Under the pieces are notes generated by a model that was not told where the DNA came from, made no database searches, and was given only the letters and a program-made list of their open reading frames with translations. This document shows, one piece after another, positions 11,498 to 21,038 of a stretch of DNA of 64,000 nt. Every line of letters begins with the position of its first letter. Position 1 is the first letter of the stretch. A program made the position numbers and the translations under genes. The stretch lies in the NCBI GenBank assembly GCA_000497125.2, contig CM035320.1, forward strand, positions 194,001 to 258,000, written 5' to 3'. The stretch is from Spironucleus salmonicida (Eukaryota > Fornicata > Diplomonadida > Hexamitidae).

Positions 11498-11995
11498 ATG
11501 AAAGAAATTAAATCATCATTACCATTTTCTGAATAATATTTTATTATTGGGTCAATATTGAAAGATTATAATAACTGCAACCATATTAAATCTAGAATTT
11601 ATAGCTAGTTATTCAGTCTGGTAGTCTTAAACTATGATAAACATATTGTGTATATCTATAATTGAAGTTAAAAATTAAAGAAAGTTAATCTTCTAGATTT
11701 TAAATTTATTATTGCCCTTAATGAAATCTAAACCTGTGATAAAGGCCATGAGTTTGTAGTTTTTAAATTTATAGTAAAAAATGGTAATATGTATCTGATT
11801 AAAAAGAGCTATAAAGTAATCGAATACTATAAATATTATCCAAGTCTCATAGGTAAGTAATCACCAACGACTTTTAAAATAATATAATATCATATAAAGT
11901 AGCATAAGAACAAATGCAAGACTAATAAATTACTTAAGGTTTATTAAAACGTAATTTCCTCGAGTTCAGTCGTGTTAAATATTAACTTATTATGA
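11498..11995 (+). pseudogene. ORF interrupted by one in-frame TGA
   Basis: The frame from the ATG at 11498 reads 55 codons to a TGA at 11663-11665. The same frame then stays open for 109 more codons to the TGA at 11993-11995. Both halves have host-like composition (for instance QLFSLVVLNYDKHIVYIYN before and HEFVVFKFIVKNGNMYLIKK after). Alternating hydrophobic strands continue across the stop, suggesting one former beta-rich domain. The frame is also open upstream to about 11380 without an ATG. Possible readings are a decayed gene, a sequencing error at the TGA, or readthrough. No intron with GT...AG ends removes the stop neatly. Not recognised by family. Confidence 0.45.
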
Positions 11996-12041
11996 TATAA
12001 TTTATCTAAATAGCGTAAAGTAATATCTCTTTCCTAATTAA

Positions 12042-12326
12042 ATGAGTTTTATGCAAAAGGGCCGCACACCTGGAAATTTCTATAATATGGTTGACTGGAC
12101 CTCTTGCTAAACTTAAGTTGCATATAAATCAAAATGGAACAAGGGTTTTGTTACAGATTTTGCCAGATAGCGTAGCCGCGATGAGCCAATATTTTATGTT
12201 GGAAACGAATCATGGGGCTTAATAAACTCTTGGAATTCTTGCTAATCCTCAAAAATCACTTGCTACTAGCCAGTTCGCAAACCAATAAACACGAATATCA
12301 AGAAACGACCTTCAACTGCAAAGTGA
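12042..12326 (+). CDS. Small unknown protein, 94 residues
   Basis: Compact gene of 94 residues with five tryptophans and several Tyr and Cys, and a basic C-terminus (KPINTNIKKRPSTAK). Short proteins of this make-up are common among axonemal microtubule inner proteins, but I see no diagnostic motif, so this is only a suggestion. The start ATG (MSFMQKG) follows an AT-rich leader; the stop is AAGTGA. It is 42 bases upstream of the next gene in the same direction. Confidence 0.6.
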
Positions 12327-12368
12327 CTAATATTATTTTATAGTATATACCATTAAAATTTTCAGATA

Positions 12369-12797
12369 ATGACATCTGAACTAGAACCTACTACGAATGC
12401 TCAAACTGAGCAGATCCAGCCATAATAAATTTAACAACTATAAGCTGCACCAGTAGTCTAAATTTCAGCGCCAACACAGCTTTCTGCCGACTAAATTTCC
12501 CCAAAACGAATGCGCTAGAAATTTAATTGCAATTTGCCATGTTCATCTGATTGTTGTGACTTATTCTTTGCAAATTCGCCAGCAACTGATGAAAATAATT
12601 GCTGTTTGGCGACCGGAAATTTCTTTTGCGGTTGCGGTCTAATTTGCGCTGGATTATGCGACTGCGGAAGCAGTTTTTAAAAAAGTGATTTATGCTGCGC
12701 TGGATGGGGTACATTTGTGCTTAGCTTTATAGGGTTAGGGTGGATCATTGCGATTTTATAGAGTGTGGCCATAATGTGTGAAGATGGAATTTGGTGA
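12369..12797 (+). CDS. Cys-rich small membrane protein, 142 residues
   Basis: N-terminal 50 residues are Gln/Pro-rich and disordered. The rest contains about 15 cysteines in a compact block (CNLPCSSDCCDLFF, NNCCLATGNFFCGCGLIC, CDCGSS, DLCCAGW). A hydrophobic span of about 20 residues follows, GTFVLSFIGLGWIIAILQSV. The layout is reminiscent of PLAC8/Cys-rich membrane proteins, but the exact CCxxxxCPC signature is absent. Likely a tail-anchored or hairpin membrane protein with palmitoylated or metal-binding cysteines. The antisense strand has a 63-codon shadow ORF, ignored. Function unknown. Confidence 0.6.
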
Positions 12798-12837
12798 AAA
12801 ATGTATTATTATATAATATTATTAGTATTATGTATAA

Positions 12838-13368
12838 ATGAGTGGTTTTGACCGCCTCCCAAAATCATGTCAAAATAAAGTTATTAAATCCTATATTAGC
12901 CCTTAGACTAATCATCAACTTATTTTAGATGGTTTTCTAGATAAATTAGATAGATAGTTGATCCCACTCAATCCAAATTCACCTTTTGAGCCTCGACTGG
13001 ATTCAAAGCAAATAAATGATCCTGTTTTATCTATTAATTTAGAACTCGAGAAGAAGAGATAGGAAGCATATGATGCACGACCAAAATTTGATTTTTAAAA
13101 AAATCCTTATGGTAGGATCCGGCATAAGAAAGTTAATTACCAACCAGCAACTCCTGATAACTAAAAGCGCCTTCTACATAATGATTACGCTATCTCTGCA
13201 TAGTTGACCACTAGCTAAAATCTTCGATGTTCGCTAGAAAAAATTGGGGGTGTAAATTTGACCTAGAGCATGAAATTAAGAAAAGTCTAATGCCGATATT
13301 TGGATAGATATGAATTCAATAAAAAGATAATTCGATAAGAAGAATAAGTTGAAAAAGAAAGAATCTGA
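12838..13368 (+). CDS. Unknown basic protein, 176 residues
   Basis: 176 residues, rich in Lys, Arg, Gln and Asn, no membrane segment or signal peptide. The central region has short Tyr/Pro-containing motifs (FDFQKNPYGRIRHKKVNYQP), and the C-terminus is helical and charged (KKIIRQEEQVEKERI). It is the third gene in a same-strand run (12042, 12369, 12838, 13522) with spacers of about 40-150 bases. No family recognised. A cytoskeletal accessory role would fit the composition but is not demonstrated. Confidence 0.6.
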
Positions 13369-13521
13369 AGATCTTTTGTAAAAATATTCTATTTTTATTT
13401 ATATTTAAAGTTATGGTTATATAAATAATTACATCTAAGTGGAAACAATAATTTGTATATATAAATTAAATGAAATAGTATTTAATAATATACTTATTTC
13501 TTTTTCCATTCCTTAAAGGAG

Positions 13522-14637
13522 ATGGCTACAGCAATTGTCTTATGCTCTGGTGGTTAAGACTCATTGTTAGTTATTAAATTATTGTAAAAAGCTGGGATTA
13601 AGATTATTGCGATTAATTTCATTTCATATTTCTTTGGAGGGCCATCTAAAAAATTAGACTTATTGGCAAAAGAATTAGATATCCCGGTTGTTTTTGTTCC
13701 ATTTCAACAGGCACAATTATAAATTACAATAGATCCTAAATTTGGTAGAGGTAAAAATTTTAATGCTTGCATTGATTGCCATGCCTTGATGATTAAATAT
13801 GCCGGTTCTTTGTTAAAATAATATAATGCTGATTTTATAGCTACTGGAGAAGTCTTAAATTAAAGACCAATGTCTTAAAATATGGCATCTTTGAAGAAGG
13901 TAGCTAATGAATCTGGATTCGGAAATTTATTAGTAAGGCCTTTATCAGGGTAACTTCTTGAAATTACAGAAGCTGAAACTTTAGGTTTTATAAAGAGAGA
14001 AGATATGCGTTCAATTTAAGGTAGATCATAAACAGGATAAACTACGTTAGCCGCAGAATTAGGGATGAGCTATATGATGTCTGGACATGGTGGTGGATGC
14101 TTATTAACTGATTAAAATTTTGGCCGTAAAATGAAAACTGTTGAGACAGATGGATTTTTAAAGGCTACTTCCTTCTTGCCTTATATTTTATAACATTCTA
14201 GATTTTTACGAATAGATAAAGGTAAATACGCGTTCGTTGGTAGAAATCATGAAGAAAATTAATTATTCACACCATTACATAAGTTTGGTACAATATTTAT
14301 AGCAGATGCAATTACTCCTGGCCCTAGAATACTTTTAGTAGAAATGAATGAAACTGAATTGATTTATACACCAGTTTAGTAGGATATTGAAGATGTTGAA
14401 TTAGAATCAGGCAAATGCTAATCTTGTAACAGCTAATAGGATTTCAATATAGAATGGCTTTCTGGTTCATACGAAGCTAGTTAATAGTTATAAATAATTG
14501 GTAAAGAAATATATTCTATATTTTCTAAACATAAAGGAACTAAAGGTGGTTAAGTTTTAATTAATGGAATTTTATCAGATTTTGAGTCGGTTACTATTGA
14601 AAGGAAGGCTGAACTTACAAATTTAATGATTTAATGA
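13522..14637 (+). CDS. PP-loop ATPase, bacterial-type tRNA thiolation-like enzyme
   Basis: 371 residues. The N-terminus carries the PP-loop SGGQDS (residues 9-14; the Q is a TAA codon), the ATP-pyrophosphate-binding motif of N-type ATP pyrophosphatases. Further on come ACIDCHALM (a CxxC at about 83-86), ATGEVLNQRPMSQN and LLVRPLSGQLLEITEAET, then SIQGRSQTGQTTLA. This order is that of bacterial predicted tRNA thiouridylase subunits of the MnmA/ThiI group. These activate a tRNA base by adenylation before sulfur transfer. A second CxxC (GKCQSCNS) lies near residue 300. Such proteins are typical of anaerobic bacteria, so transfer from bacteria is plausible, though codons are host-like now. The stop is only 7 bases from the convergent STPGR gene. 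Substrate base not determined. Confidence 0.72.
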
Positions 14638-14644
14638 TTTTTAA

Positions 14645-15103
14645 TCACTTAACATATTTTCTATATTATCTATAATTCAATTTTGATTGATATTAATCTG
14701 GTCCTGGTGTTAAATCTATTTAAGGCTATTAATATTTAGATTTAATAAGTATTTCTACACCTTTACTACACTTTATATTATACTAATTCGGAGCAGGGGT
14801 TAAATCTTATTTAAAATACTACCTTCTACACTTAAATACATTCACCTACTATTAATTACATTAAATAGTATTATTTAAAGGTGAATAATCTTAAGAACTA
14901 GGAGTGACAAAATTTGTGCATCTTCTAATAAGTTGTTAGCTTTTTGGTGGTAATTTAGATTATAAAGTATTAAAAGACGATCTTATATTGTATGCTCCTG
15001 GGCCAGGTGTAATAAAATTATTAGATTAAAAAGTCCGACAATGCAGAGTTGATGTATGAGAAATTCTTTTATTTAAAGGTAACATATTATTCAAAGAACT
15101 CAT
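14645..15103 (-). CDS. STPGR axonemal protein
   Basis: 152 residues with three PG-type repeats: ITPGPGAYNI, LTPAPNQYNI and LTPGPDQYQ, about 50 residues apart, in a basic Gln/Asn-rich background. Second of six STPGR proteins in the window. Repeat two has lost the second glycine (PAPNQY), as is common in the family. The start ATG (MSSLNNM) sits about 240 bases from the start of membrane-protein copy B, so the two are divergently transcribed. Confidence 0.82.
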
Positions 15104-15345
15104 TTTTATAAATATAAAATAATAATAAAAATATAAATACATAATTTATTTATTTCATGTAAATTTTTTGCAGAACTAGTAATATTATATACTTATAGTC
15201 ATTATTTAAATATGAAAATGTTTTGTGATTTTAGATTTACAATAGACAATAAATCAAATGAAATAAATATCAGCACGTTAATTTGATTATTCTTTAATCA
15301 TTGTTATATTACTAGTATAAATTCAATAACGACATAAGTCAAATA

Positions 15346-16665
15346 ATGGTAATAAATGAGTTTATACATGACAATGCTAAGAAAAAATCATTAAGATGTT
15401 TTGTTGCTATATTCTTTATGTTGTTGGATGTATTAGTCTGCATGGGACTCGGCGTGGCCATGATCTTCTTCTACCACCTCGTGCTCGGCCTCAACAAGAA
15501 GAACCTGCTCCTCTACGGCCCCTCCATCGCAACCGAGGTCGCCGTGCACCAGGTCTTCTTCTTCCCGTGCATGAGCGGCTATCCTAAGATTAAGGAGTGG
15601 TGCTCCAGGCAGAACCGCTATGTGGTCTTCGCGGCCTACTTCAGCGCGCTCCTGGCCGCCTCCTTCGTGTCAATCTTCGTCCAGTGCGCCATCTTCGACT
15701 TCGTATGGTACACCCGCAAGGACTCCAGCGGCACCGTGATCTTCACCAAGCCTGCCTACGGCTCGCTCATCGGCATGCACCAGCTGCTCACCTTCGTCAT
15801 CATCACCTCCCACACCATCCTCGGCAACTACCACCTCTTCAAGGATGTCGACCCCTTCGCCGCTGGCGTTTGCGCCGAGATCATCACCTGGACCGTCTGG
15901 GGCATCTGGATCGGCCGCGCCCTGTCGCCCCTTTCCAACCTCAACCAGATAGGCGGCTACATCCAGTGGATCCCCCTCGTCAACCTCATGAACCACGGCA
16001 TCTTCAAGCGCGCCAACCTGAGCGGCTTCAAGAACGACCTGTCCAAGTTCGGGCTGCTCTTCGCCGGCGTCCAGGTCCCCATCATGATCTGCTACCTCTT
16101 GTCCGCCCTCTTCGACTACTACGTCATCATCAGGCCCTTCTCCAACGGTGGCGAGCGCGACCCCCACCTTGTCGGTCACCACATCTGGTCGCTCGCCGCC
16201 CTCGCCTGGCTGCCATTCCAGATCACCGGAACGCGCCTTGCCCCCATCTTCTACGACGGGTTTTGCAAGACCACGGACGGCAAGAACCGCTGGGTACGCA
16301 TGTTCGTGTGGGTTGTGCTCTTCCTGCTCCTCTGCGTCCCCTTCACTGCGGCCTTCTATACCTACTTCCAAATGTTCATCTATAACTACCTCATCATCGG
16401 CGTACTCAAGTGCACGGACCACAAAGGGAACCCCCTCTCGCCTGACGTTATTGGCTGGCCACTCAGGCCCGCCTACTTCTTCGGCTTCGGCGTGGGTATC
16501 GTGTATGCCGTGTGGCATGATTGTACAAATTTAGCTAATATTCAATATATATAGAGTCGAATAGATACTCCAATAGATAGCAATCGTATATCTAATTGCT
16601 CAAAACATATATTTGAGGCGTCTAACAGTGTATCAATCTCTTTTAATGAATAGATAACCTTTTGA
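15346..16665 (+). CDS. Polytopic membrane protein with GC-rich core, copy B
   Basis: 439 residues; core identical to copy A. N-terminus MVINEFIHDNAKKKSLRC and a C-terminal tail of about 75 residues are unique and AT-rich. The tail reads in frame through TAG codons as Gln (for example after NIQYI) to a TGA at 16663-16665, whereas a standard-code reading would stop at 16555. The two tails share only a weak VW-D match just past the core, which may mean the genes are old paralogues whose middles were recently made identical. About ten membrane spans; the first begins in the unique part (FVAIFF) and continues into the core (MLLDVLVC). Loops carry positive charges. Both copies are therefore complete proteins with swapped ends. 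Function unknown. Confidence 0.8.
15417..16511. repeat. Inverted GC-rich repeat, right arm (1095 bp)
   Basis: Partner of 8008-9102 in inverted orientation. The first 24 bases are still AT-rich, after which G+C rises to about 60% (37 of 60 in the line at 15481), against roughly 25-30% around it. The composition boundary on the left is therefore slightly inside the identity boundary. Confidence 0.92.
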
Positions 16666-16831
16666 TATAGTTATTTTAAACCACTAGCAGTTTTTATTTA
16701 ATTTATTGATTTAGTTTTATTGTTTGATCAATCTTTAAAAATAGAAACATCGTGTTAATAATTAAATATATTTTTACTTATAAACTAATTTTTATAAATA
16801 TTATAATTGTTTAAATATAAACTATCTAATC

Positions 16832-17362
16832 ATGTAAATGGATGAAGAAATACAGAGATTACTATTTTAACTTAACTTTAGAATTTCAGGTTACATGGAA
16901 GCTTTTGTCCTATCATAAGATCTAGATGTTACATTTTAAGAATACAAAAGATCACTAACTGATATACATCTTCTCAATATAGCAGTTCCTGAAAACTTAG
17001 CTTTTTCTTCCACTGCCTTACGCTCCAGTTCAAATTCAGCAGGATCAGTAAAGCCATAGACTGTTATAGTATCTAAAAAGTTTTGGTCGACAGAAGAGAA
17101 CTATGTTCTTTAGATATCGAAATAGTAGAATAGTCAAAGAACATGGCAAGAAATATCAGAATTTGTAAAAACTAAAAATGCTAAATAATGTTGTCAACAG
17201 TGGCACAGAGTAATATTAGCTAAGAAAAAAGGACGCTGGACCGAATTAGAAGATGAAGAGCTACTTAGCTAAAGTAGTTATGGAACTATAGCCATAGAAG
17301 GAAGGTCACAACTGTAAATCGCAAATAGGTTAAAATTGTTACAATCAAAGAATAAAAATTGA
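16832..17362 (+). CDS. Myb/SANT-domain DNA-binding protein
   Basis: 176 residues (174 if the second ATG at 16838 is used). A clear Myb repeat starts at about residue 85. FWSTEENYVLQISKQQNSQ opens helix one, WQEISEFVKTKNAKQC follows, and CQQWHRV is the recognition helix. A second repeat follows, opened by GRWTELEDEELL, with IAIEGRSQLQIANRLKLL as its remaining helices. Two adjacent repeats make an R2R3-like DNA-binding protein, probably a nuclear transcription factor; Myb proteins regulate encystation in Giardia. The N-terminal 80 residues have no motif. The stop is 3 bases from the stop of the convergent gene. Confidence 0.78.
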
Positions 17363-17365
17363 TTT

Positions 17366-17890
17366 TCACTTAATCCCATATGATCTAGTAGTTCTAAGTG
17401 AAGCTTCGATATCGGGAATTTGTTAGAGGGCTTTTTCAACTGCATTTTTAGACTTTATAGAGTAATTAATATTTTTGGAATGCTTAACTGTATTTTTTGC
17501 GCGAGCAAGCTGCTATCTTTAAATATGTTCTACTGTAGCTGTTTAAATTTTTGGATCTCTATAGCGCTATTCTTTTATAGGATCTTCAACGCAAACCTTA
17601 TCATAATTAATATTTCTCAGTGGATGGTTAGTCATTTAGATTTATGAACTATGTATTGATGTTTTGAGTGCATTGAATGTTAAATCATCACCGAATGATG
17701 TATCTGGGTCTGATTATTCATCTTTAACTGTATTAGTCAATAAATTTAATGTATTTTACAGTAACTCAATACCACGAGTGGTTGTCCCATTTGGTTGGAT
17801 TTAATTCACAATTAAATCAGTAGTAGTATCATCTAGTAACATTGCATTATCGCTTGATAATGCCTTAAGTATTTTTAGAATATTAGACAT
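17366..17890 (-). CDS. Unknown helical protein, 174 residues
   Basis: 174 residues, no signal peptide or membrane span. N-terminus MSNILKILKALSSDNAMLLDD is amphipathic. The C-terminal half is basic and Gln-rich with likely helices (QTATVEHIQRQQLARAKN, NAVEKALQQIPDIEASLR). Tail-to-tail with the Myb gene, 3 bases apart; the stop is AAGTGA. It is followed upstream (38 bases) by the SAP-like gene in the same direction. No family recognised. Confidence 0.65.
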
Positions 17891-17927
17891 TGATAAAATA
17901 AAATCATGTAAATATAATATATAATTT

Positions 17928-18575
17928 TCACTTTTTACTTATTTTTTCTAATTCTTAAGTAACTGTGAAAGCAGTATCACGTCTTCTGACTAAAACATCG
18001 TCAACATTCTTTGTTCTTATTCCAGGTGGAATTATCATAACTTCTATATTTGATTATCTTTAAAATTATCTCATTTTTCTCTCAAATTGAGTTCTTAAGC
18101 TTAACAGTGCATTATCACGATAATCAGTTACAATTTTGATTAGTTACTTTAACTATTCATTATCAATTTCTTCTATTATTATAGGTTAAAATTCTTTCTA
18201 CTCCACCTAAGAAAATCCAGGGAGTTTAATATGAGATGCAGTATCATCAAAGATTATCACTTTAGGACTATCCTCACAACCAGAAAGAATCATGTGATTT
18301 GGAGAAATATCATTTGAACTCGGAATTATAACTGGAGTTTATGAATCAGAAAACTATGATTTTTCAAAATTAATTGATTTTTTGAGATCATCTACAAGGT
18401 TATTTTAATGATCAATCTATTTAGATTCAATTAACTAAGTATCGATCCAAGTTTCAAGAAGATGATACATATCATCATTTTTACCATTAGCTTTTAAGCC
18501 TAGTTTTAAACAAAATGCCTATAATTCTTTTCTAGTGTATTCTCGGTTTAATAATTACTACTATGTTGGAAGCAT
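17928..18575 (-). CDS. SAP-like domain protein, 215 residues
   Basis: Residues 10-45 (YTRKELQAFCLKLGLKANG then DMYHLLETWI) match the two-helix SAP pattern, which binds DNA or RNA in chromatin and RNA-processing proteins. The rest is acidic in the middle and basic with coiled-coil potential near RTQFERKMRQFQRQ. The C-terminus is NVDDVLVRRRDT..., helical. Length and placement of the SAP at the N-terminus fit many small nuclear SAP proteins. Moderate confidence in the SAP call; function beyond nucleic-acid binding is not visible. Confidence 0.6.
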
Positions 18576-18642
18576 GAATTTTATAATGTTAAAGAAATAA
18601 ATTTAATAAATTTAATATAATAATTCAAATAATCTTTATTTT

Positions 18643-18792
18643 TCATTTATTAATTTAAGGATTTAAATTAGGTCTGCATGCAGATTTTTTTCCTAATCTA
18701 TAATCTTTGCTATCTTATATTTCTTAAGTATCGTATCTAAGATCAATAGCTGATTAAATTGGAGTATTATTCAATTTTTCTGTTTGATTCAT
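18643..18792 (-). CDS. Possible small protein, 49 residues
   Basis: An ATG-to-TGA frame of 49 residues filling the gap between the SAP-like gene and the divergent coiled-coil gene, with host-like composition (charged, Gln/Asn-rich, one Cys). Chance opening of this length is quite possible under a one-stop code. It is listed because the gap is otherwise empty and this genome leaves little free space. No homology visible. Confidence 0.3.
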
Positions 18793-18848
18793 TAGTTTTT
18801 TATTAAATGTATATAAATGTAAATATCTAATAAATATAAAATTATAAA

Positions 18849-19580
18849 ATGTACACAATAGAAAATGATAAAATTTCTTATATTTTATGTGAATCAACAT
18901 AGGTACTTAGTATAATTAAGCCAATTAAATTACAAATAGCTTTAATTTACTCTTAAATTGATCCCACAAACATAAAGTATTAAGATATTCTAAATATGGA
19001 ACAAGCACAACTTTTGAAAATTAAAAAAGAAGAATTAACCCATACAATGAAAGATTTTCTTAATCAACTTTATGATGATTTAGAATAAATTTAGATTTAT
19101 TAGAAACGTATAAATTCTGTTTTTACTTCTGAATTTTCTTCCAATATAGAAAACTTTAGAATAGAGATTGCTAAATCAAAGCAACCAAAACTGAATCCAT
19201 AAATAATGCAACTAAAGTAAGAAATACTGAGACTCTAGATTATAATTAAATAGATGCATTTAGATCCAAACTATAAAATAGAACATAAGCCATAATCTTA
19301 TAACAGTGATAATACCACATTGTTTAGTCAACCATAATATCTAACTTTTCAGCCACCAAATAATATAATTCCACCGAAAATAAATGTATTACCTTTAAAA
19401 ACATTATCTCCAGAACTAGAACTCTCAAAAATACAACAATTAGAAGCAGAAAATTAGTTATTAAAATCTAAAAATTTAATTCTGCAGGAGGACAAATTAA
19501 ATATTTTGGCAAAGCTATAAAATACGGAAAGATGGGCTAAAAAAGAGGTGAGGGATATTTTCCTAAAATTAAATTAGTGA
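18849..19580 (+). CDS. Coiled-coil protein, 243 residues
   Basis: 243 residues. Residues 50-85 and the last 50 (LELSKIQQLEAENQLLKSKNL...) show heptads with Leu/Ile and E/Q/K, a likely parallel coiled coil. The middle is Pro/Asn-rich (FQPPNNIIPPKINVLP). N-terminus is hydrophobic-beta rather than a signal peptide. The stop TAGTGA lies 11 bases from the stop of the convergent CFAP410 gene. Family not recognised; flagellar or centrosomal roles are typical of this layout. Confidence 0.68.
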
Positions 19581-19591
19581 CAAATTTGCTC

Positions 19592-20371
19592 TCATTGGGA
19601 TGCTTAAATAGCTTCAATTTGTTTTTTAATTGCTTCCAAAGATTCGTTATCAAGTCCATCAATTAAGTTTAAAACTGCCAACATAATCTTTCTATTAGTT
19701 GGTGTCAAATGAGTTGCCTGTTTATTAACTTATTGAGCATATTATGGCTGCTACATTTGAGGTTGCTATGCATATTAAGGTTGTTGAATTTGAGGTTACT
19801 GTGGATATGACTGTAATGGTTACTGAGGATACTAAGGTTGTTAAGGATATTATGGTTATTAAGGAGCAGATGGAGATTTCGCAACATTTGTTGGATAGCT
19901 TGAAGCAGAAGGCTAGGATACTTAAGATTATTTCCCTGGCTTGTCATGCTTTACTGAAAACGATTTTCTGGATGCTTACATACGTTCATCGTCTGTGACA
20001 TCAGTTTCATCTAGCTTTTTAAGCTTAGGAAGCGCTTTTATGATCCAAAGACGATAATCTGGCATGTTAGCAATAGGGTTTTCTGTCGCAAGTAAAACTG
20101 TTAAAGATGGGAGAGTAGAAAGGAACATTATCTATTGTAAATCTGTGATCTAATTTCTACGTATATAAAGTTCTTTTAAGTTTGTGCAGTTTTAGAGTGG
20201 TGCAAGGTCCGAAACATCATTTACAGAAAAGGCTAATACTTCAACATTAACCATTTAAGACATAATAGAAATATCATCAAGTTTAGAACCCCAAATATTT
20301 AGATTCGTGATAGATGATAGATCTGCTTTTTTAGTTTTTTAATAAATAAGAGCTTAGGTTAAAGCAGGCAT
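19592..20371 (-). CDS. CFAP410: CFAP410 (C21orf2)-like leucine-rich repeat protein
   Basis: 259 residues. The N-terminal LRR part follows human CFAP410 closely: KADLSSITNLNIWGSKLDDIS matches the human [22 protein letters not shown]. Further on, LKELYIRRNQITDL, the ATENPIANMPDYRLWIIKALPKLKKLDE cap (LRRcap) and the VTDDERMQA segment also agree. CFAP410 acts at the basal body and ciliary base, with NEK1/SPEF-type partners. Residues about 160-225 form a Gln/Pro/Tyr-rich repeat region (YPQQPQ, QQPQYAQQ units), coded with TAA, TAG, CAA and CAG mixed. The C-terminal 35 residues are a helix (KIMLAVLNLIDGLDNESLEA) matching the family's oligomerising C-terminal helix. Length is near the human 256. Strong call. 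Confidence 0.82.
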
Positions 20372-20612
20372 AATTTTTTGAAAGGAAATAATCTTTATTA
20401 ATTTTATATAATAAAATTTAATTGAATATAAATTTAGAACAATTAAATACCATTATCATATGTTAATTAAAATAAATAGTTAAAGAAACTAAGATGAAAC
20501 TGATATTTACAATAATAGAAAATTCATATATTATATCAAAATCTAGGTTTACACAAATAATAATTCGAATAATATACTATTTAAATTATTAATCTGTTAT
20601 TTTACACTTCTT

Positions 20613-20919
20613 TCAAATGTCCCTGTCCTAATCTTCTTGGAATGGCGCTATTTTTGGAAACATATAGCAGTCAGATAAATTCACCTTGATGTGTGGGCAT
20701 GGACATCTTCACTAAATTGCTTTATAATAGCTTAGAGGATGTGGACTTAATAAATTAAATGTTTCTGTTACTATAAATGTAACTTCTTCGTCATTTAACA
20801 GATAAAATTTTAAAAAATTTGTTTCGAATCTTATAGCTTAGTTTTAATACTAGTCTGTCTAAACTTACCCAACATATGAACTATCATCATTCTCGACCGA
20901 GTTTGATTCACAATGACAT
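20613..20919 (-). pseudogene. Broken small gene
   Basis: An ATG at 20919 opens three codons and meets a TGA. A second frame one base over runs from about 20911 to the TGA at 20613 with one internal TGA (20711-20709). Its residues look coding: FETNFLKFYLLNDEEVTFIV before the stop, RCPCPHIKVNLSDCYMFPKI after it. So the gene shows one frame shift near its start and one in-frame stop. That fits a decaying host gene or low-quality sequence. No family is recognisable. Confidence 0.35.
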
Positions 20920-21038
20920 GAACTAATTTAGATTTATATTATATAAGTATTTTATTTAATATATTTTACATAGATGTAATAACAACTAAAAACTTATACG
21001 ATTATTTTATATAATAATCAATAATTGTTCAATTATAA

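Noticed and set aside
11284-11995. Intron that would remove the TGA at 11663
   Set aside because: No GT...AG pair nearby keeps frame and coding character, and no other gene in the window needs an intron.
8008-16511. GC-rich block as bacterial or algal contamination in the assembly
   Set aside because: It joins host-coded tails in frame at both ends and in both copies, with TAA/TAG as Gln in the tails, which a chimeric read would not give twice.
19744-19998. Plus-strand ORF of 84 codons opposite CFAP410
   Set aside because: Shadow of the Gln/Pro repeat on the other strand; Val/Met/Thr-rich and without family features.
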